Source: an uncultured Pseudomonadota bacterium (GTDB lineage Bacteria; Pseudomonadota; Alphaproteobacteria; RF32; CAG-239). Taken from it: a DNA stretch of 64,000 bases. The stretch is taken from NCBI GenBank assembly GCA_949298065.1, contig CASFUZ010000004.1, positions 1-64,000 on the forward strand, written 5' to 3'. The position numbers were made by a program, and so were the translations under genes. Below are positions 15,794-24,824 of the stretch, in pieces (position 1 is the first letter of the stretch; the number at the start of each line of letters is the position of its first letter). Below the pieces are notes generated by a model that was not told where the DNA came from, searched no databases, and saw nothing but the letters and a program-made list of their open reading frames with translations.

Positions 15794-16832
15794 AAATTGC
15801 TTCCTGTGATAATTCATCCAAATCTATTTTTTCAATCTCGTTGCGAATGGTTGCTACAAAATTTTGGCGAACCAAACTTGCCGCGTTGTTTACCGCAACT
15901 GAGAACCCCAAAGCATCTGTTCCGCCATGGCTCTTTACAGACAAACCGTTAAGCCCGACAAACATTGCTCCGTTATACAACCTTGGGTCCATCGTCTTTT
16001 TGATTCTTAAAACGACTCCCATCATAAAAGGCAAACCAATTTTTGCCAAGAAAGAACCCTTAACCGCATTCTTTATCATACGCATAACCAAACGCGCCGT
16101 TCCTTCTATGGACTTTAAGGCAATGTTGCCCGTAAAACCATCAGCAACAATAACATCTGCTTTATTATTGGGAATCTCATGCGGCTCAATATAACCGATA
16201 AAATCAATATTCATATGAGAATTGCGAATCATCTGAGCGGCTTTGTGAATCTCTTCTTTGCCTTTCATCTCTTCCGCACCGATATTCAGCAGCGCCACAC
16301 GCGGACGAGCAATACCCAAAGCACAACGTGCCAGAATATCTCCCATCATCGCAAATTCGGCCAGATTAATGGCACTGCATTCGGTATTTGCACCCAAATC
16401 CAACATAACATATTTGCCATTGATGTGCGGCATCATACTGACAATTGCCGGACGATGAATCTTTTGAATCGTCTTCAAGACCATCTTGGATATGGCCATC
16501 AATGCGCCCGTATTGCCGGCAGAAACAACAGCTTGCGCCTCGCCTTTACGAACGGCATCTATTGCCATATACATACTGGTGTTTTTGTTACGAATGACCG
16601 AAGACGGTTTGTCTTCATTGCGGACAACTTCATCTGCGTTGCGAATCTCGCAAACCCTTTGAAGTTGGGGATAATTATCTAGAGTTGCTCTGATTTGAGC
16701 TTCTTTTCCGAACAACAAAAATCTGATGTCCGGATTTTTCTTGGCGGCAATCGCCAAGCCCTCTATTACGACTCGGGGGGAATTATCTCCCCCCATTGCG
16801 TCGATTGAAATAACCAGATTATTTTCAGACAA
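15780..16832 (-). CDS. plsX: phosphate acyltransferase PlsX
   Basis: About 350 residues. ISIDAMGGDNSP near the N-terminus, SAGNTGALMAIS and VADGFTGNIALKSIEGTARLV are PlsX signatures. The enzyme makes acyl-phosphate from acyl-ACP for PlsY-dependent phosphatidic acid synthesis. The start is unusual: no ATG is available before MGGD. TTG at 16830-16832 has GGAG six bases upstream and is preferred; TTG at 16842-16844 would add four residues but lacks a ribosome binding site. It lies 32 bp after rpmF and overlaps fabH by 14 bp, forming the rpmF-plsX-fabH lipid operon. Confidence 0.95.
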   Translation of the reverse strand: MSENNLVISIDAMGGDNSPRVVIEGLAIAAKKNPDIRFLLFGKEAQIRATLDNYPQLQRVCEIRNADEVVRNEDKPSSVIRNKNTSMYMAIDAVRKGEAQAVVSAGNTGALMAISKMVLKTIQKIHRPAIVSMMPHINGKYVMLDLGANTECSAINLAEFAMMGDILARCALGIARPRVALLNIGAEEMKGKEEIHKAAQMIRNSHMNIDFIGYIEPHEIPNNKADVIVADGFTGNIALKSIEGTARLVMRMIKNAVKGSFLAKIGLPFMMGVVLRIKKTMDPRLYNGAMFVGLNGLSVKSHGGTDALGFSVAVNNAASLVRQNFVATIRNEIEKIDLDELSQEAIYDLY

Positions 16833-16864
16833 AACCGGCTCCAATCATATAAAAGTAAGTTCAA

Positions 16865-17053
16865 TTATTCGTTAGTTGCCTTCTGTGCAACAACTTCACG
16901 ATTGTCATACTGTCCGCACTTCGGGCAAACATTATGAGGTCTCTTCAGCTCACCGCAATTTGGGCATTCCATATAGGTATTTGCTCCCAATGCGTCATGA
17001 GAACGACGCATATTACGGCGAGATTTAGATGTTTTCTTCTTTGGTGTAGCCAT
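16865..17053 (-). CDS. rpmF: 50S ribosomal protein L32
   Basis: A 62-residue basic protein from ATG 17051-17053: [20 protein letters not shown] followed by a four-Cys zinc ribbon ([19 protein letters not shown]). An upstream in-frame start would add 13 residues unlike L32. The protein sits on the large ribosomal subunit near the exit tunnel. It precedes plsX as in most proteobacteria, linking ribosome and phospholipid supply. Confidence 0.97.
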   Translation of the reverse strand: MATPKKKTSKSRRNMRRSHDALGANTYMECPNCGELKRPHNVCPKCGQYDNREVVAQKATNE

Positions 17054-17198
17054 TTTCTTATACTCTAAGTTTACGTTATTCTTATTTTCCAAAGGTTTCT
17101 AATAAACTAATTGACTTTTAAAATCAACAGATATTTTAACTTTTGGAAAGCTTTAGTGCCCTTTTATCCAATATTTTATAATTTTGCAAGCATAATTT

Positions 17199-17720
17199 TT
17201 ATTTTTTGAGCTTTGCCAAAACGCTGAACGGGTTTTGCGCCTTGGTGGTTTCTTCATCAAATTCTGATATAAACTCAAAAACCTCTCCGTCTTGACGCGG
17301 ATAATCTTCCATCACCAACGCTACCTGCTCTATGGCTATCTGCCCCAAATCTATCTTACCATTCTCCACAATATCCGGAACATCTGCCGCATTATCATCT
17401 TCTAACAAAGCTCTTTGTTCTTTATATGTCATTTGTGTATCATAAACCAATGAAAACTCAGGCTCATAGATTTTGGTAAAAAGCTCCAAACTTATTACAC
17501 TCTCCAATTCCAACTCTGCCTTGACTTTGCCTGACACATTAAGAATGTGCTCTTTGGGATTGTTTTTTAACAATATTTCAGCTTCAAAGTCTTTGACCGC
17601 GGGAACTTGCAGAACCTCGGTTAAATACGCTAAATCCTTGTTTGTTGCCTTGAGATGATATTTTTTTTCGGTGCGCGTTAGTTCATCTACAACAATCGGA
17701 TATGAAAAATTTTTTTGCAT
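17199..17720 (-). CDS. DUF177 (YceD-like) protein
   Basis: A 173-residue acidic protein of the DUF177/YceD family, encoded upstream of rpmF across bacteria and in plants, where it is implicated in 23S rRNA accumulation. Recognisable parts are the N-terminal strand region (YPIVVDELTRTEKKYHLKAT), VSGKVKAELELESVISLELFTKIYEPEF without the Cys pair of E. coli YceD, and the conserved IDLGQIAIEQVALVMEDYPRQDGE. The ATG has AAGGAAAG 7 nt upstream. It is divergent from bamE with only 64 bp between the start codons, so the promoters must overlap. The 145 bp between it and rpmF hold no gene. Confidence 0.9.
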   Translation of the reverse strand: MQKNFSYPIVVDELTRTEKKYHLKATNKDLAYLTEVLQVPAVKDFEAEILLKNNPKEHILNVSGKVKAELELESVISLELFTKIYEPEFSLVYDTQMTYKEQRALLEDDNAADVPDIVENGKIDLGQIAIEQVALVMEDYPRQDGEVFEFISEFDEETTKAQNPFSVLAKLKK

Positions 17721-17784
17721 TAATGCTTTCCTTATGTTATATAAATGACAATATTTAATTTTATATACTAATAAGGAAGATTAA

Positions 17785-18246
17785 ATGTCAATAAACAAAG
17801 TGTTCTTATCTCTACTGTTGATTTGCTCTCTATCCGCCTGCAGCCGCGATTTGTTCATTACACACAACGGTAATATGCCATCTAATGAAAGAATCGAACA
17901 AATTAAGCTCGGACAGTCAAAATATGAGGTGAAATCTATTTTGGGTAGTCCGTCAACAGTTGTCTCTTTTGATAAAAATACATGGATTTATATGTCTTCC
18001 GACATTGAGCGAATTGCTTTTCTTGCCCCCAAGGAAGTTAGCCGCGATGTCTTAACCATCAAGTTTAATGAACAGAACGAAGTGATTGATATTGACCGTA
18101 TGAGCGAAAAAGACGGCAAACAAGTGGCTATTAATGAAGATAAGACCGAAACACTCGGTCAACAACAAGGCTTCTTCAAGCGCTTCTTCGGTGGTGTCGG
18201 ACAATATATGCCCTTCCCCGGCGGATCTAGAGGGCAAAATCTCTAG
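17785..18246 (+). CDS. bamE: outer membrane assembly lipoprotein BamE (OmlA/SmpA)
   Basis: A 153-residue lipoprotein. The signal peptide ends in the lipobox LSAC (Cys about residue 19). The BamE fold follows: IEQIKLGQSKYEVKSILGSPSTVVSFDKNTWIYMSSDIER, with the (Q/K)xGxxxxxVxxxLGxP motif, then VLTIKFNEQNEVIDIDRM. BamE stabilises BamA-BamD in the beta-barrel assembly complex at the inner face of the outer membrane. The C-terminal FFKRFFGGVGQYMPFPG tail is typical of alphaproteobacterial members. The ATG follows AAGGAAGATTAA. It is divergent from the DUF177 gene, a conserved alphaproteobacterial arrangement. Confidence 0.94.
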   Translation: MSINKVFLSLLLICSLSACSRDLFITHNGNMPSNERIEQIKLGQSKYEVKSILGSPSTVVSFDKNTWIYMSSDIERIAFLAPKEVSRDVLTIKFNEQNEVIDIDRMSEKDGKQVAINEDKTETLGQQQGFFKRFFGGVGQYMPFPGGSRGQNL

Positions 18247-18285
18247 TTAGGCAAGTACCGCCTCAGCCCCTTTTATTTGAAAGAA

Positions 18286-18311
18286 GCATCCGCCAACAAG
18301 TTGGCGGATGC
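18286..18311 (+). terminator. strong hairpin after bamE
   Basis: GCATCCGCCAAC and GTTGGCGGATGC form a perfect 12-bp stem with a 2-nt loop. The downstream tract is T-rich but interrupted (TCTCTTAA), so termination is likely but not certain. The remaining sequence to 18441 has no gene, but 18338-18363 resembles the start region of the 50.3-kb DUF1566 gene. Confidence 0.65.
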
Positions 18312-18441
18312 TCTCTTAACTGATAGGCTCTGTCTTATACACGCATACACACACCACGCCTATTGTTAAAATCATACATCATTATTAGTATAGCGCCGAA
18401 TCGTCTTTATGGCAACTTTTTTTTGTTATTCCGACTTCTCA

Positions 18442-19128
18442 CTAAAATCCTATCTCCGGCTCCAAGCCATATTCTCTTAACGCCTGCAAAAGTTCTGCCA
18501 GATATATGCGCTCATTATACATTATTGCTCCGTCTGAAGCGCTTACCTTAAAAGCTTCTGCCGCCAGAGCTGTGGCTTCTTCCGGCGTTTTGGTCTTTAT
18601 GTTTATCAAAGACAAATAAAAATCATCTTCATCCGGATTTAAGTCCTTAAGATATGCATTGATATACTGCTCGCTCAAAGTTTTGGTTTCCGGCCGTAGG
18701 CGGGTGATGTAATTTCTGATAGTTTTTATCTTAATTTCCGTAAAACTTGAATTGCATTTAGCCATAAAGGTCAAAATAATTAAATCATCCTTTATGCTTT
18801 CCAATTGTTTGACATCCACAACAACCGGATTTGGTTTGGATTTCTTTTCCGCTTGTTCGGCAGCTATTTCTCGGCTTTGCAAAAACTCTTGATAAAAATT
18901 TTGTGCCGAATAATAATATTTTTCGGTGTTCAAATCATACAAATCTCGCACTAGCGCGGCATCTATCAACTTGCCTTTTTTGGCACGATAAAAATATAAG
19001 TCAAAAAATAAAGTGCCGTTTTTTTCCCAAGCATTTTTTACCGCCACATTCTCTTCCGAAACACGATTTTTGAAGACGATATGCACCAGCATATTATAAA
19101 AGTCCAGATTGCAAAAATCTTCGCTCAT
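18442..19128 (-). CDS. TerB-like domain protein encoded directly after mfd
   Basis: A 228-residue protein. The C-terminal half (LIILTFMAKCNSSFTEIKIKTIRNYI through ALAAEAFKVSASDGAIMYNERIYLAELLQAL) has the all-helical pattern of TerB/DjlA-N-like domains: two similar helical units with acidic loops suited to metal binding. The N-terminal ~100 residues (VHIVFKNRVSEENVAVKNAWEKNGTLFFDLYFYRAKKG) are not recognised. The start ATG follows the mfd stop without a gap (TAAATG), and its AAAGGAG lies in the mfd coding end, so translation is coupled. A link to DNA repair is suggested only by this coupling. Confidence 0.75.
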   Translation of the reverse strand: MSEDFCNLDFYNMLVHIVFKNRVSEENVAVKNAWEKNGTLFFDLYFYRAKKGKLIDAALVRDLYDLNTEKYYYSAQNFYQEFLQSREIAAEQAEKKSKPNPVVVDVKQLESIKDDLIILTFMAKCNSSFTEIKIKTIRNYITRLRPETKTLSEQYINAYLKDLNPDEDDFYLSLINIKTKTPEEATALAAEAFKVSASDGAIMYNERIYLAELLQALREYGLEPEIGF

Positions 19129-22100
19129 TTATGCTCCTTTGACCATATCTACCAGTTTTCCGACATAGGTCTTTATTGTCTCAACTCGGGTGGCATAGTT
19201 TTGCAAATCGCGCTCTATGAAAAGCTTTTGGTCCGGTCTGATTTTTACCACGCCAAACTGCTTGGCAACCCAATTTATCAGTTTCTCCGGCGCTTTGAAA
19301 ATATTGTTATGAAAAGCTATCAATATTCCCTTGGCTCCGGCATCTATTTTTTCAATATTGGCCTCGCGGCAAAGTTGCTTTATCTCCACGGTTTTAAGCA
19401 AGTTATCTACCTCTTCGGGGAGCTTGCCGAAACGATCGGTTAATTCCTCGCGCATATCCAAAATTCCGGCCTTATCCTTAATCTCGCCAATGCGTTTATA
19501 CAGCCCCAAACGCACGCCCAAATCACGCACATAAGCTTCGGGAATCATAATCGGAATACCAGTGGTGATTTGCGGTGCCCAATCGGTTATTGCGGCTTGC
19601 TCTTTTTCTTGCTCTGCACCGCTCTTTTGCCGCATTATCTCTTCTTCCAGCATATGCTGATATAAGGCAATACCAACATCTTTAATATGCCCTGATTGTT
19701 CCTCGCCCAAGATATTACCCGAGCCTCTGATATCCATATCATGACTAGCTAAAGAAAAGCCTGCGCCCAAAGTATCCAGCGCCTGCAAAATATTTAAACG
19801 GCGCTCGGCAATGGGTTTTAGGTTCTTTTGTTTGGGCACGGTAAAATAGCAATAGCCTCTGACCTTGGACCGCCCTACTCGTCCCTTAAGCTGGTATAAC
19901 TGCGCCAAGCCAAACATATCCGAGCGGTGAATAATCATCGTATTAACCGACGGCATATCAATACCCGATTCAATAATCGTGGTTGACAGCAACATATCCG
20001 CCTTGCCGTCGGCAAATTCGTTCATAACATCTTCCAACTTGCTGACCGGCATTTGTCCATGCGCCACCAAAATTTTTATATCCGGCACGAGCTCTCTGAG
20101 CTCTTTTTCCATACCGAAAATATCCGACACTCTCGGGCAGACAAAAAAGGTTTGACCGTTACGAAACTTCTCGCGGTAAATGGCTTCTTTTATCATAACC
20201 TTATCAAAGGGCATAACAAAAGTACGCGCGGCTAAGCGGTCCACCGGCGGGGTGGCAATAATGCTTAATTGCTTTACGCCCGTCAAAGACATTTGTAATG
20301 TGCGCGGTATCGGGGTGGCGGTTAAGGTCAAGACATGGACATTTGACTTTAGGGCTTTGAGTTTTTCCTTATGAGCAACGCCGAAATGTTGCTCCTCATC
20401 AATAATCAAAAGTCCTAAATTGCAAAACTTGATATCTTTTGATAACAGCGCATGTGTGCCGATGACAATTTCTACCGAACCGTCTTCCAGACCTTTTTTC
20501 GTTTCAGCCGCTTCTTTGGCGCTTACCAGACGCGAAAGCATTTTTACCCGAACGGGAAAACCTTCCATACGCTTCTTAAAATTATAATAATGTTGTCTGG
20601 CAAGCAATGTTGTCGGTACAATCAGTGCAACCTGCGCACCGGACATCGCCACGGTGAAAGCCGCACGCAAGGCGACCTCCGTTTTGCCAAAGCCGACATC
20701 GCCGCAGACCAATCTGTCCATCGGCGAGCCTTGGTTCAAATCCTTCAAGACATCCGTAATTGCATTAAGTTGGTCATCCGTTTCCGTATAGGGAAACTTG
20801 GCGCAAAACTCATCATACGAACCCTCAGGCGGAACAAAACAATCCGCCACTTTCAGATGTCTTTCGGCGGCTATCTTAATCAGCTTCTCCGCAATATCAC
20901 GAATCTTTTCCTTAACTTTGGCTTTTTTCGCCTGCCATGCCAGACCGCCCAAAGTATCTAACTGAATATTGTCATCTTCCATACCATAACGCGAGATGAC
21001 ATCAATATTTTCTACCGGCACAAAAAGCTTAGCGTCATTGGCATATAAGATTTTCAGACAGTCATGCGGGGCTCCGCCTGCTGTGATATTCTCCAGCCCC
21101 AAAAACTTGCCGATACCATGTTCTATATGCACCACCAACTCGCCGACAGACAAGGACGAAACATCGGCAATAAAATCTTTGCTGCTTACTTTTTTGGCGG
21201 TTTTGCGGTTTTGACGTTCGCCTAAAATATCTTGCTCAGAAATCAGGCAAAGTCCGTCTCCCCTAAAGCCATGCGGCAGGTTCATCACCAACATCGTAAC
21301 TTGTTTATGTTCGGCTTTTTTCAAAGCCTCTGCCCAATTTTCGGCAAAGCCTACATCCTTAATGTCATATTCGCTCATCAAGGTAAACAAGCGTTCTCTT
21401 GAGCCTTCGGAATAGCAACAAATTATTCTTGCTAATTTGGCATTCTCTGCCAGATAATCCTTGAGTTCGGCATAGACTTGGGAGGCGTTGACATTTTTGG
21501 CGTGCGAAAAATTGCGCCCCGGAATAATCGCGGCATTGATTACGCCCTCTGATTCCGGCAGGCTCATAGAAGTAAATCTGATGGCTTTGCGCGCCTTGAC
21601 CTTGCTCTCAAACTCTTTTTTGTTAATGAACATAAGCTCGGGGTTAACCGGCCGATAAGTATCTACCTCGCTCGCGGATTTAATGCTCAAAGCCTCTTGT
21701 CTAGCCTGATAATAGTCCATTATGCCGTCTTCCTTGGACAAGACTGCTTCATTAACATTACGGTCCAGCACAATATGTGCCGCAGGAAGATAATCAAACA
21801 ATGTCGGCAGAGGTTCTTCATAGAAAAAAGGCAGCCAGTTTTCCATACCCATATATTTGCGCCCTGCCGAAACAGCTTCATAAAGCTCATCAGACTGTGC
21901 GGCCGCACCAAAAGCCTCGCGATAAGCCGTGCGGAAGTTTTTGATGGTATTGTTATCCAACACAACCTCGCCCACAACCTGAAAACTATAACTTTTGAGC
22001 TCGCCGGTCGTGCGTTGGCTGAAGGCATCAAAGGTGCGGATTTTTTCCACCTCGTCATCAAACAAATCTATGCGCAGTGGTTCAGGCGTGCCGACAGGAA

Positions 22101-22611
22101 AAATATCTAAGATATCTCCTCTAACGGCATATTCTCCGGGTTCCATAACTTGTTCAACACGGTTATAGCCGTTGACAACCGCATAGTGCACAAAGTCATT
22201 AAAATCCAGTTTGCCGCCAACTTTTATTTCTCTTACGGAATTTCTGAAGATTTTGGCCGGCGGAAGTTTTTGTACAACCGCGCCGACACTGGCGATGATT
22301 ATCCGTTTATTTTTCTTGTTCGGGTTTAGGGTCAGCTCGCCTAAAGTTGCCAGTCTTTCCGCCACAATATTGGCATTGGGCGAAACACGGTCATAAGGCA
22401 CCGTATCCCATGCCGGAAGTTTTAGGACCTCGCTTTCTGGCGAGATATGTTTGAGCAAGTCCGCTGTTCGCTCCAAACTCAAGCCATCACTTACAATGTA
22501 TAAAATATCTTGTTTTGAGGTACGCAAAAAATCACGGAGCAGAAAGGCATCATACCCCTCGGCCACCGCAGAAAACGTATAATCCGCAAGTTTTTCTATA
22601 TCTGCGTGCAT
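19129..22611 (-). CDS. mfd: transcription-repair coupling factor
   Basis: An 1160-residue ATP-dependent translocase of normal Mfd length. The order is: UvrB-homologous N-terminal module (residues ~1-350, including ILYIVSDGLSLERTADLLKHI and YDRVSPNANIVAERLATL); CarD-like RNA polymerase interaction domain (~480-545, LSVGELVVHIEHGIGKFLGLE); RecG-like helicase core with Walker A DVGFGKTEVALRAAF (~637), DEEQ box IIDEEQHFGV (~735) and QxxGRxGR (LYQLKGRVGRSKVRG); and the C-terminal TRCF regulatory domain. Mfd removes stalled RNA polymerase and recruits UvrA to the lesion. It is divergent from recG (90 bp) and followed without a gap by the TerB-like gene. Confidence 0.98.
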   Translation of the reverse strand: MHADIEKLADYTFSAVAEGYDAFLLRDFLRTSKQDILYIVSDGLSLERTADLLKHISPESEVLKLPAWDTVPYDRVSPNANIVAERLATLGELTLNPNKKNKRIIIASVGAVVQKLPPAKIFRNSVREIKVGGKLDFNDFVHYAVVNGYNRVEQVMEPGEYAVRGDILDIFPVGTPEPLRIDLFDDEVEKIRTFDAFSQRTTGELKSYSFQVVGEVVLDNNTIKNFRTAYREAFGAAAQSDELYEAVSAGRKYMGMENWLPFFYEEPLPTLFDYLPAAHIVLDRNVNEAVLSKEDGIMDYYQARQEALSIKSASEVDTYRPVNPELMFINKKEFESKVKARKAIRFTSMSLPESEGVINAAIIPGRNFSHAKNVNASQVYAELKDYLAENAKLARIICCYSEGSRERLFTLMSEYDIKDVGFAENWAEALKKAEHKQVTMLVMNLPHGFRGDGLCLISEQDILGERQNRKTAKKVSSKDFIADVSSLSVGELVVHIEHGIGKFLGLENITAGGAPHDCLKILYANDAKLFVPVENIDVISRYGMEDDNIQLDTLGGLAWQAKKAKVKEKIRDIAEKLIKIAAERHLKVADCFVPPEGSYDEFCAKFPYTETDDQLNAITDVLKDLNQGSPMDRLVCGDVGFGKTEVALRAAFTVAMSGAQVALIVPTTLLARQHYYNFKKRMEGFPVRVKMLSRLVSAKEAAETKKGLEDGSVEIVIGTHALLSKDIKFCNLGLLIIDEEQHFGVAHKEKLKALKSNVHVLTLTATPIPRTLQMSLTGVKQLSIIATPPVDRLAARTFVMPFDKVMIKEAIYREKFRNGQTFFVCPRVSDIFGMEKELRELVPDIKILVAHGQMPVSKLEDVMNEFADGKADMLLSTTIIESGIDMPSVNTMIIHRSDMFGLAQLYQLKGRVGRSKVRGYCYFTVPKQKNLKPIAERRLNILQALDTLGAGFSLASHDMDIRGSGNILGEEQSGHIKDVGIALYQHMLEEEIMRQKSGAEQEKEQAAITDWAPQITTGIPIMIPEAYVRDLGVRLGLYKRIGEIKDKAGILDMREELTDRFGKLPEEVDNLLKTVEIKQLCREANIEKIDAGAKGILIAFHNNIFKAPEKLINWVAKQFGVVKIRPDQKLFIERDLQNYATRVETIKTYVGKLVDMVKGA

Positions 22612-22662
22612 TTGATTATCTTATTCATTTACTATTTGGAATAAAATATATACAATATGCGC

Positions 22663-22671
22663 ATTATAGCA
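22663..22671 (-). promoter_or_regulatory. extended -10 element, probable mfd promoter
   Basis: On the minus strand the sequence reads TGCTATAAT, a perfect extended -10 (TGN-TATAAT), about 50 bp upstream of the mfd start. No good -35 box is seen, as expected for extended -10 promoters. Confidence 0.45.
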
Positions 22672-22701
22672 ACATTTTTCTTGAGGAAAGTTTAAGAAAC
22701 C

Positions 22702-24780
22702 ATGCGGCCGCCGCTTTTATATCCGCTTTTTGCAGAGATTGAGAATTTAAACGGTATCGGTGAAAAGACCGCCAAGTATGTGCGGAATTTGGCCGGCGGA
22801 AAAATCGTTGACCTTTTGTGGCATTTGCCCTCTTCCGTTATTGACCGCCGCTATTCGCCAAAGCTGATTAATGCCCGCATCGGTTCAATTATCACCATCA
22901 AGGTCAGAGTTTTGGAGCATATTGAGCCCAAGCTCAAAAAGCTCCCTTACAAAATTATCTGCACGGACGGTAGCGCCGACATTACCTTGAGTTTCTTCCA
23001 CGCTTATCCCGAGACGCTTAAGCGTAATCTGCCCGAAGGAAGCGAACGAGTTATCAGCGGAAAGTTAGAGAGTTTTAACGGCGGTCTGCAAATGAGCCAT
23101 CCGGATTATGTCGGCAAGCCGGAAGAGATGGATAAGATTAGAACCGTTGAGGCTGTTTATCCCTTAACTGCCGGCGTTACAAACAAGATGATTAATAAAT
23201 ACATCAAGCAAGCTCTGCTTCGCGTGCCGCAAATGCCTGAGTGGTTAGACGAGCGTTTTAAGTCCGCTGAAAATCTGCCCTCATTCAACGAGGCTTTGCG
23301 CCTTGTTCATAATCCGCAGAGCGAGGCTGATTTACTTCCCTCTTTCCCTGCCCGCAAACGCTTGGCTTATGATGAAATGCTTGCCAATCAGCTTGCTTTG
23401 GCATTGGTTAGAGAAAAGGTCAAAAAGCAACAAGGACGCATTATTAAAGGTAACGGACTTTTGCGCAAAAAAATATTGGAGAAGCTTCCTTTCACGCTTA
23501 CCGAATCGCAAGAAAAAGTTTTGAAAGAGATTTTTGCCGACCAGGCCTCGCCTTATCGGATGTTGCGCTTGTTGCAAGGCGATGTCGGCAGCGGTAAAAC
23601 CATCGTTGCACTGATGTCTATGCTTAATGCCGTGGAATGCGGCACGCAAGCGGCGATTATGGCTCCGACCGAAATTTTGGCCAAGCAACACTTAGAAACG
23701 ATGCAACCCTTGTGTGAGGAAATCGGTATTCGGGCGGAACTCTTGACCGGACGTGTTAAAGGCAAAGCACGCAGCAAAATTTTACAAGACCTTGAAGCCG
23801 GCAAAATAGACATTTTAATCGGCACGCATGCCTTGTTTGTGGAAGCGGTTACGTTCAAAGATCTTGCTTGCGTGGTGGTTGACGAACAACATCGTTTCGG
23901 CGTGCATCAGCGTTTGGCTTTGTCTGATAAAGGTAACAAGCCCGATATTTTGGTTATGACCGCAACGCCTATTCCGAGAACTTTGGTTTTGACCGCATAC
24001 GGAGATATGGAATATTCTAAAATAGACCAACCGCCTAAAGGTCGCAAACCTGTTGATACCAGAGTTTTGCCAATCACCAAGCTCCAAGAAGTGGCCGCCG
24101 CTTTGCAACGCAAAATCGCGCAAGGCTGCCGAGCTTATTGGGTTTGTCCCTTGGTGGAAGAATCTGAAAAAATTGACCTTGCCGCCGCTGAAGAACGTTT
24201 TGAAACACTAAAAAAAATCTTTGGTGAAGATGTGGGCTTGGTCCACGGCAAAATGAAGGAAAAAGAAAAAGACGCTGTTATGGAGCGTTTTAAGTCCGGT
24301 GAGATCAAAATTCTGGTGGCAACAACGGTCATAGAAGTCGGGGTTAATGTGCCTGAGGCAACGGTTATGGTTATTGAACATGCCGAACGTTTTGGCTTAG
24401 CGCAACTCCACCAGCTCCGCGGGCGGATTAAACGCGGCTTTGAGGCTTCTACCTGTATGTTGCTTTACTCTTTTCCGCTCAGCGAAACAGCGCGCGAAAG
24501 GCTTAATATTATGCGCGAAACCGAAGACGGTTTTTTGATTGCCGAAAAAGATTTGGAACTGCGTGGCGGCGGCGAAATTCTCGGAACCAGACAATCGGGC
24601 TTTTGCGAATTTAGGATTGCAGATATGAACGAACATAAACATCTGCTCTACACAGCAAACAAAGACGCGCAGATGATTGTAGCTCAAGATGAAAAACTTG
24701 CCACACCACGCGGCGCGGCTTTGCGCATTTTGCTCTATCTGTTTGAACGCGATGAAGCCGTCAAAACTTATCAGCAATAA
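22702..24780 (+). CDS. recG: ATP-dependent DNA helicase RecG
   Basis: A 692-residue protein, the usual RecG length. The N-terminal wedge domain (residues ~1-180) begins LNGIGEKTAKYVRNL and contains the OB-fold SIITIKVRVLEHIEP. The helicase core has Walker A GDVGSGKTIVAL (~291), DEQH box VVDEQHRFGV (~391), TATPIPRTL (~415) and QLRGRIKRG (~570), with the C-terminal TRG-like region ELRGGGEILGTRQSGF. It remodels stalled replication forks and Holliday junctions. Ribosome binding is weak (AAGAA before ATG 22702). It shares a 90-bp divergent promoter region with mfd, pairing two repair translocases. Confidence 0.97.
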   Translation: MRPPLLYPLFAEIENLNGIGEKTAKYVRNLAGGKIVDLLWHLPSSVIDRRYSPKLINARIGSIITIKVRVLEHIEPKLKKLPYKIICTDGSADITLSFFHAYPETLKRNLPEGSERVISGKLESFNGGLQMSHPDYVGKPEEMDKIRTVEAVYPLTAGVTNKMINKYIKQALLRVPQMPEWLDERFKSAENLPSFNEALRLVHNPQSEADLLPSFPARKRLAYDEMLANQLALALVREKVKKQQGRIIKGNGLLRKKILEKLPFTLTESQEKVLKEIFADQASPYRMLRLLQGDVGSGKTIVALMSMLNAVECGTQAAIMAPTEILAKQHLETMQPLCEEIGIRAELLTGRVKGKARSKILQDLEAGKIDILIGTHALFVEAVTFKDLACVVVDEQHRFGVHQRLALSDKGNKPDILVMTATPIPRTLVLTAYGDMEYSKIDQPPKGRKPVDTRVLPITKLQEVAAALQRKIAQGCRAYWVCPLVEESEKIDLAAAEERFETLKKIFGEDVGLVHGKMKEKEKDAVMERFKSGEIKILVATTVIEVGVNVPEATVMVIEHAERFGLAQLHQLRGRIKRGFEASTCMLLYSFPLSETARERLNIMRETEDGFLIAEKDLELRGGGEILGTRQSGFCEFRIADMNEHKHLLYTANKDAQMIVAQDEKLATPRGAALRILLYLFERDEAVKTYQQ

Positions 24781-24788
24781 AAAAACAA

Positions 24789-24821
24789 AAATAAAGCCCT
24801 CTTTTTATGAGGGCTTTATTT
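24789..24821. terminator. bidirectional terminator between recG and fadL-type gene
   Basis: AATAAAGCCCTC and GAGGGCTTTATT pair over a 7-nt loop, with T-rich tracts on both strands. The convergent genes end at 24780 and 24825, so it serves both. Confidence 0.9.
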
Positions 24822-24824
24822 TTA

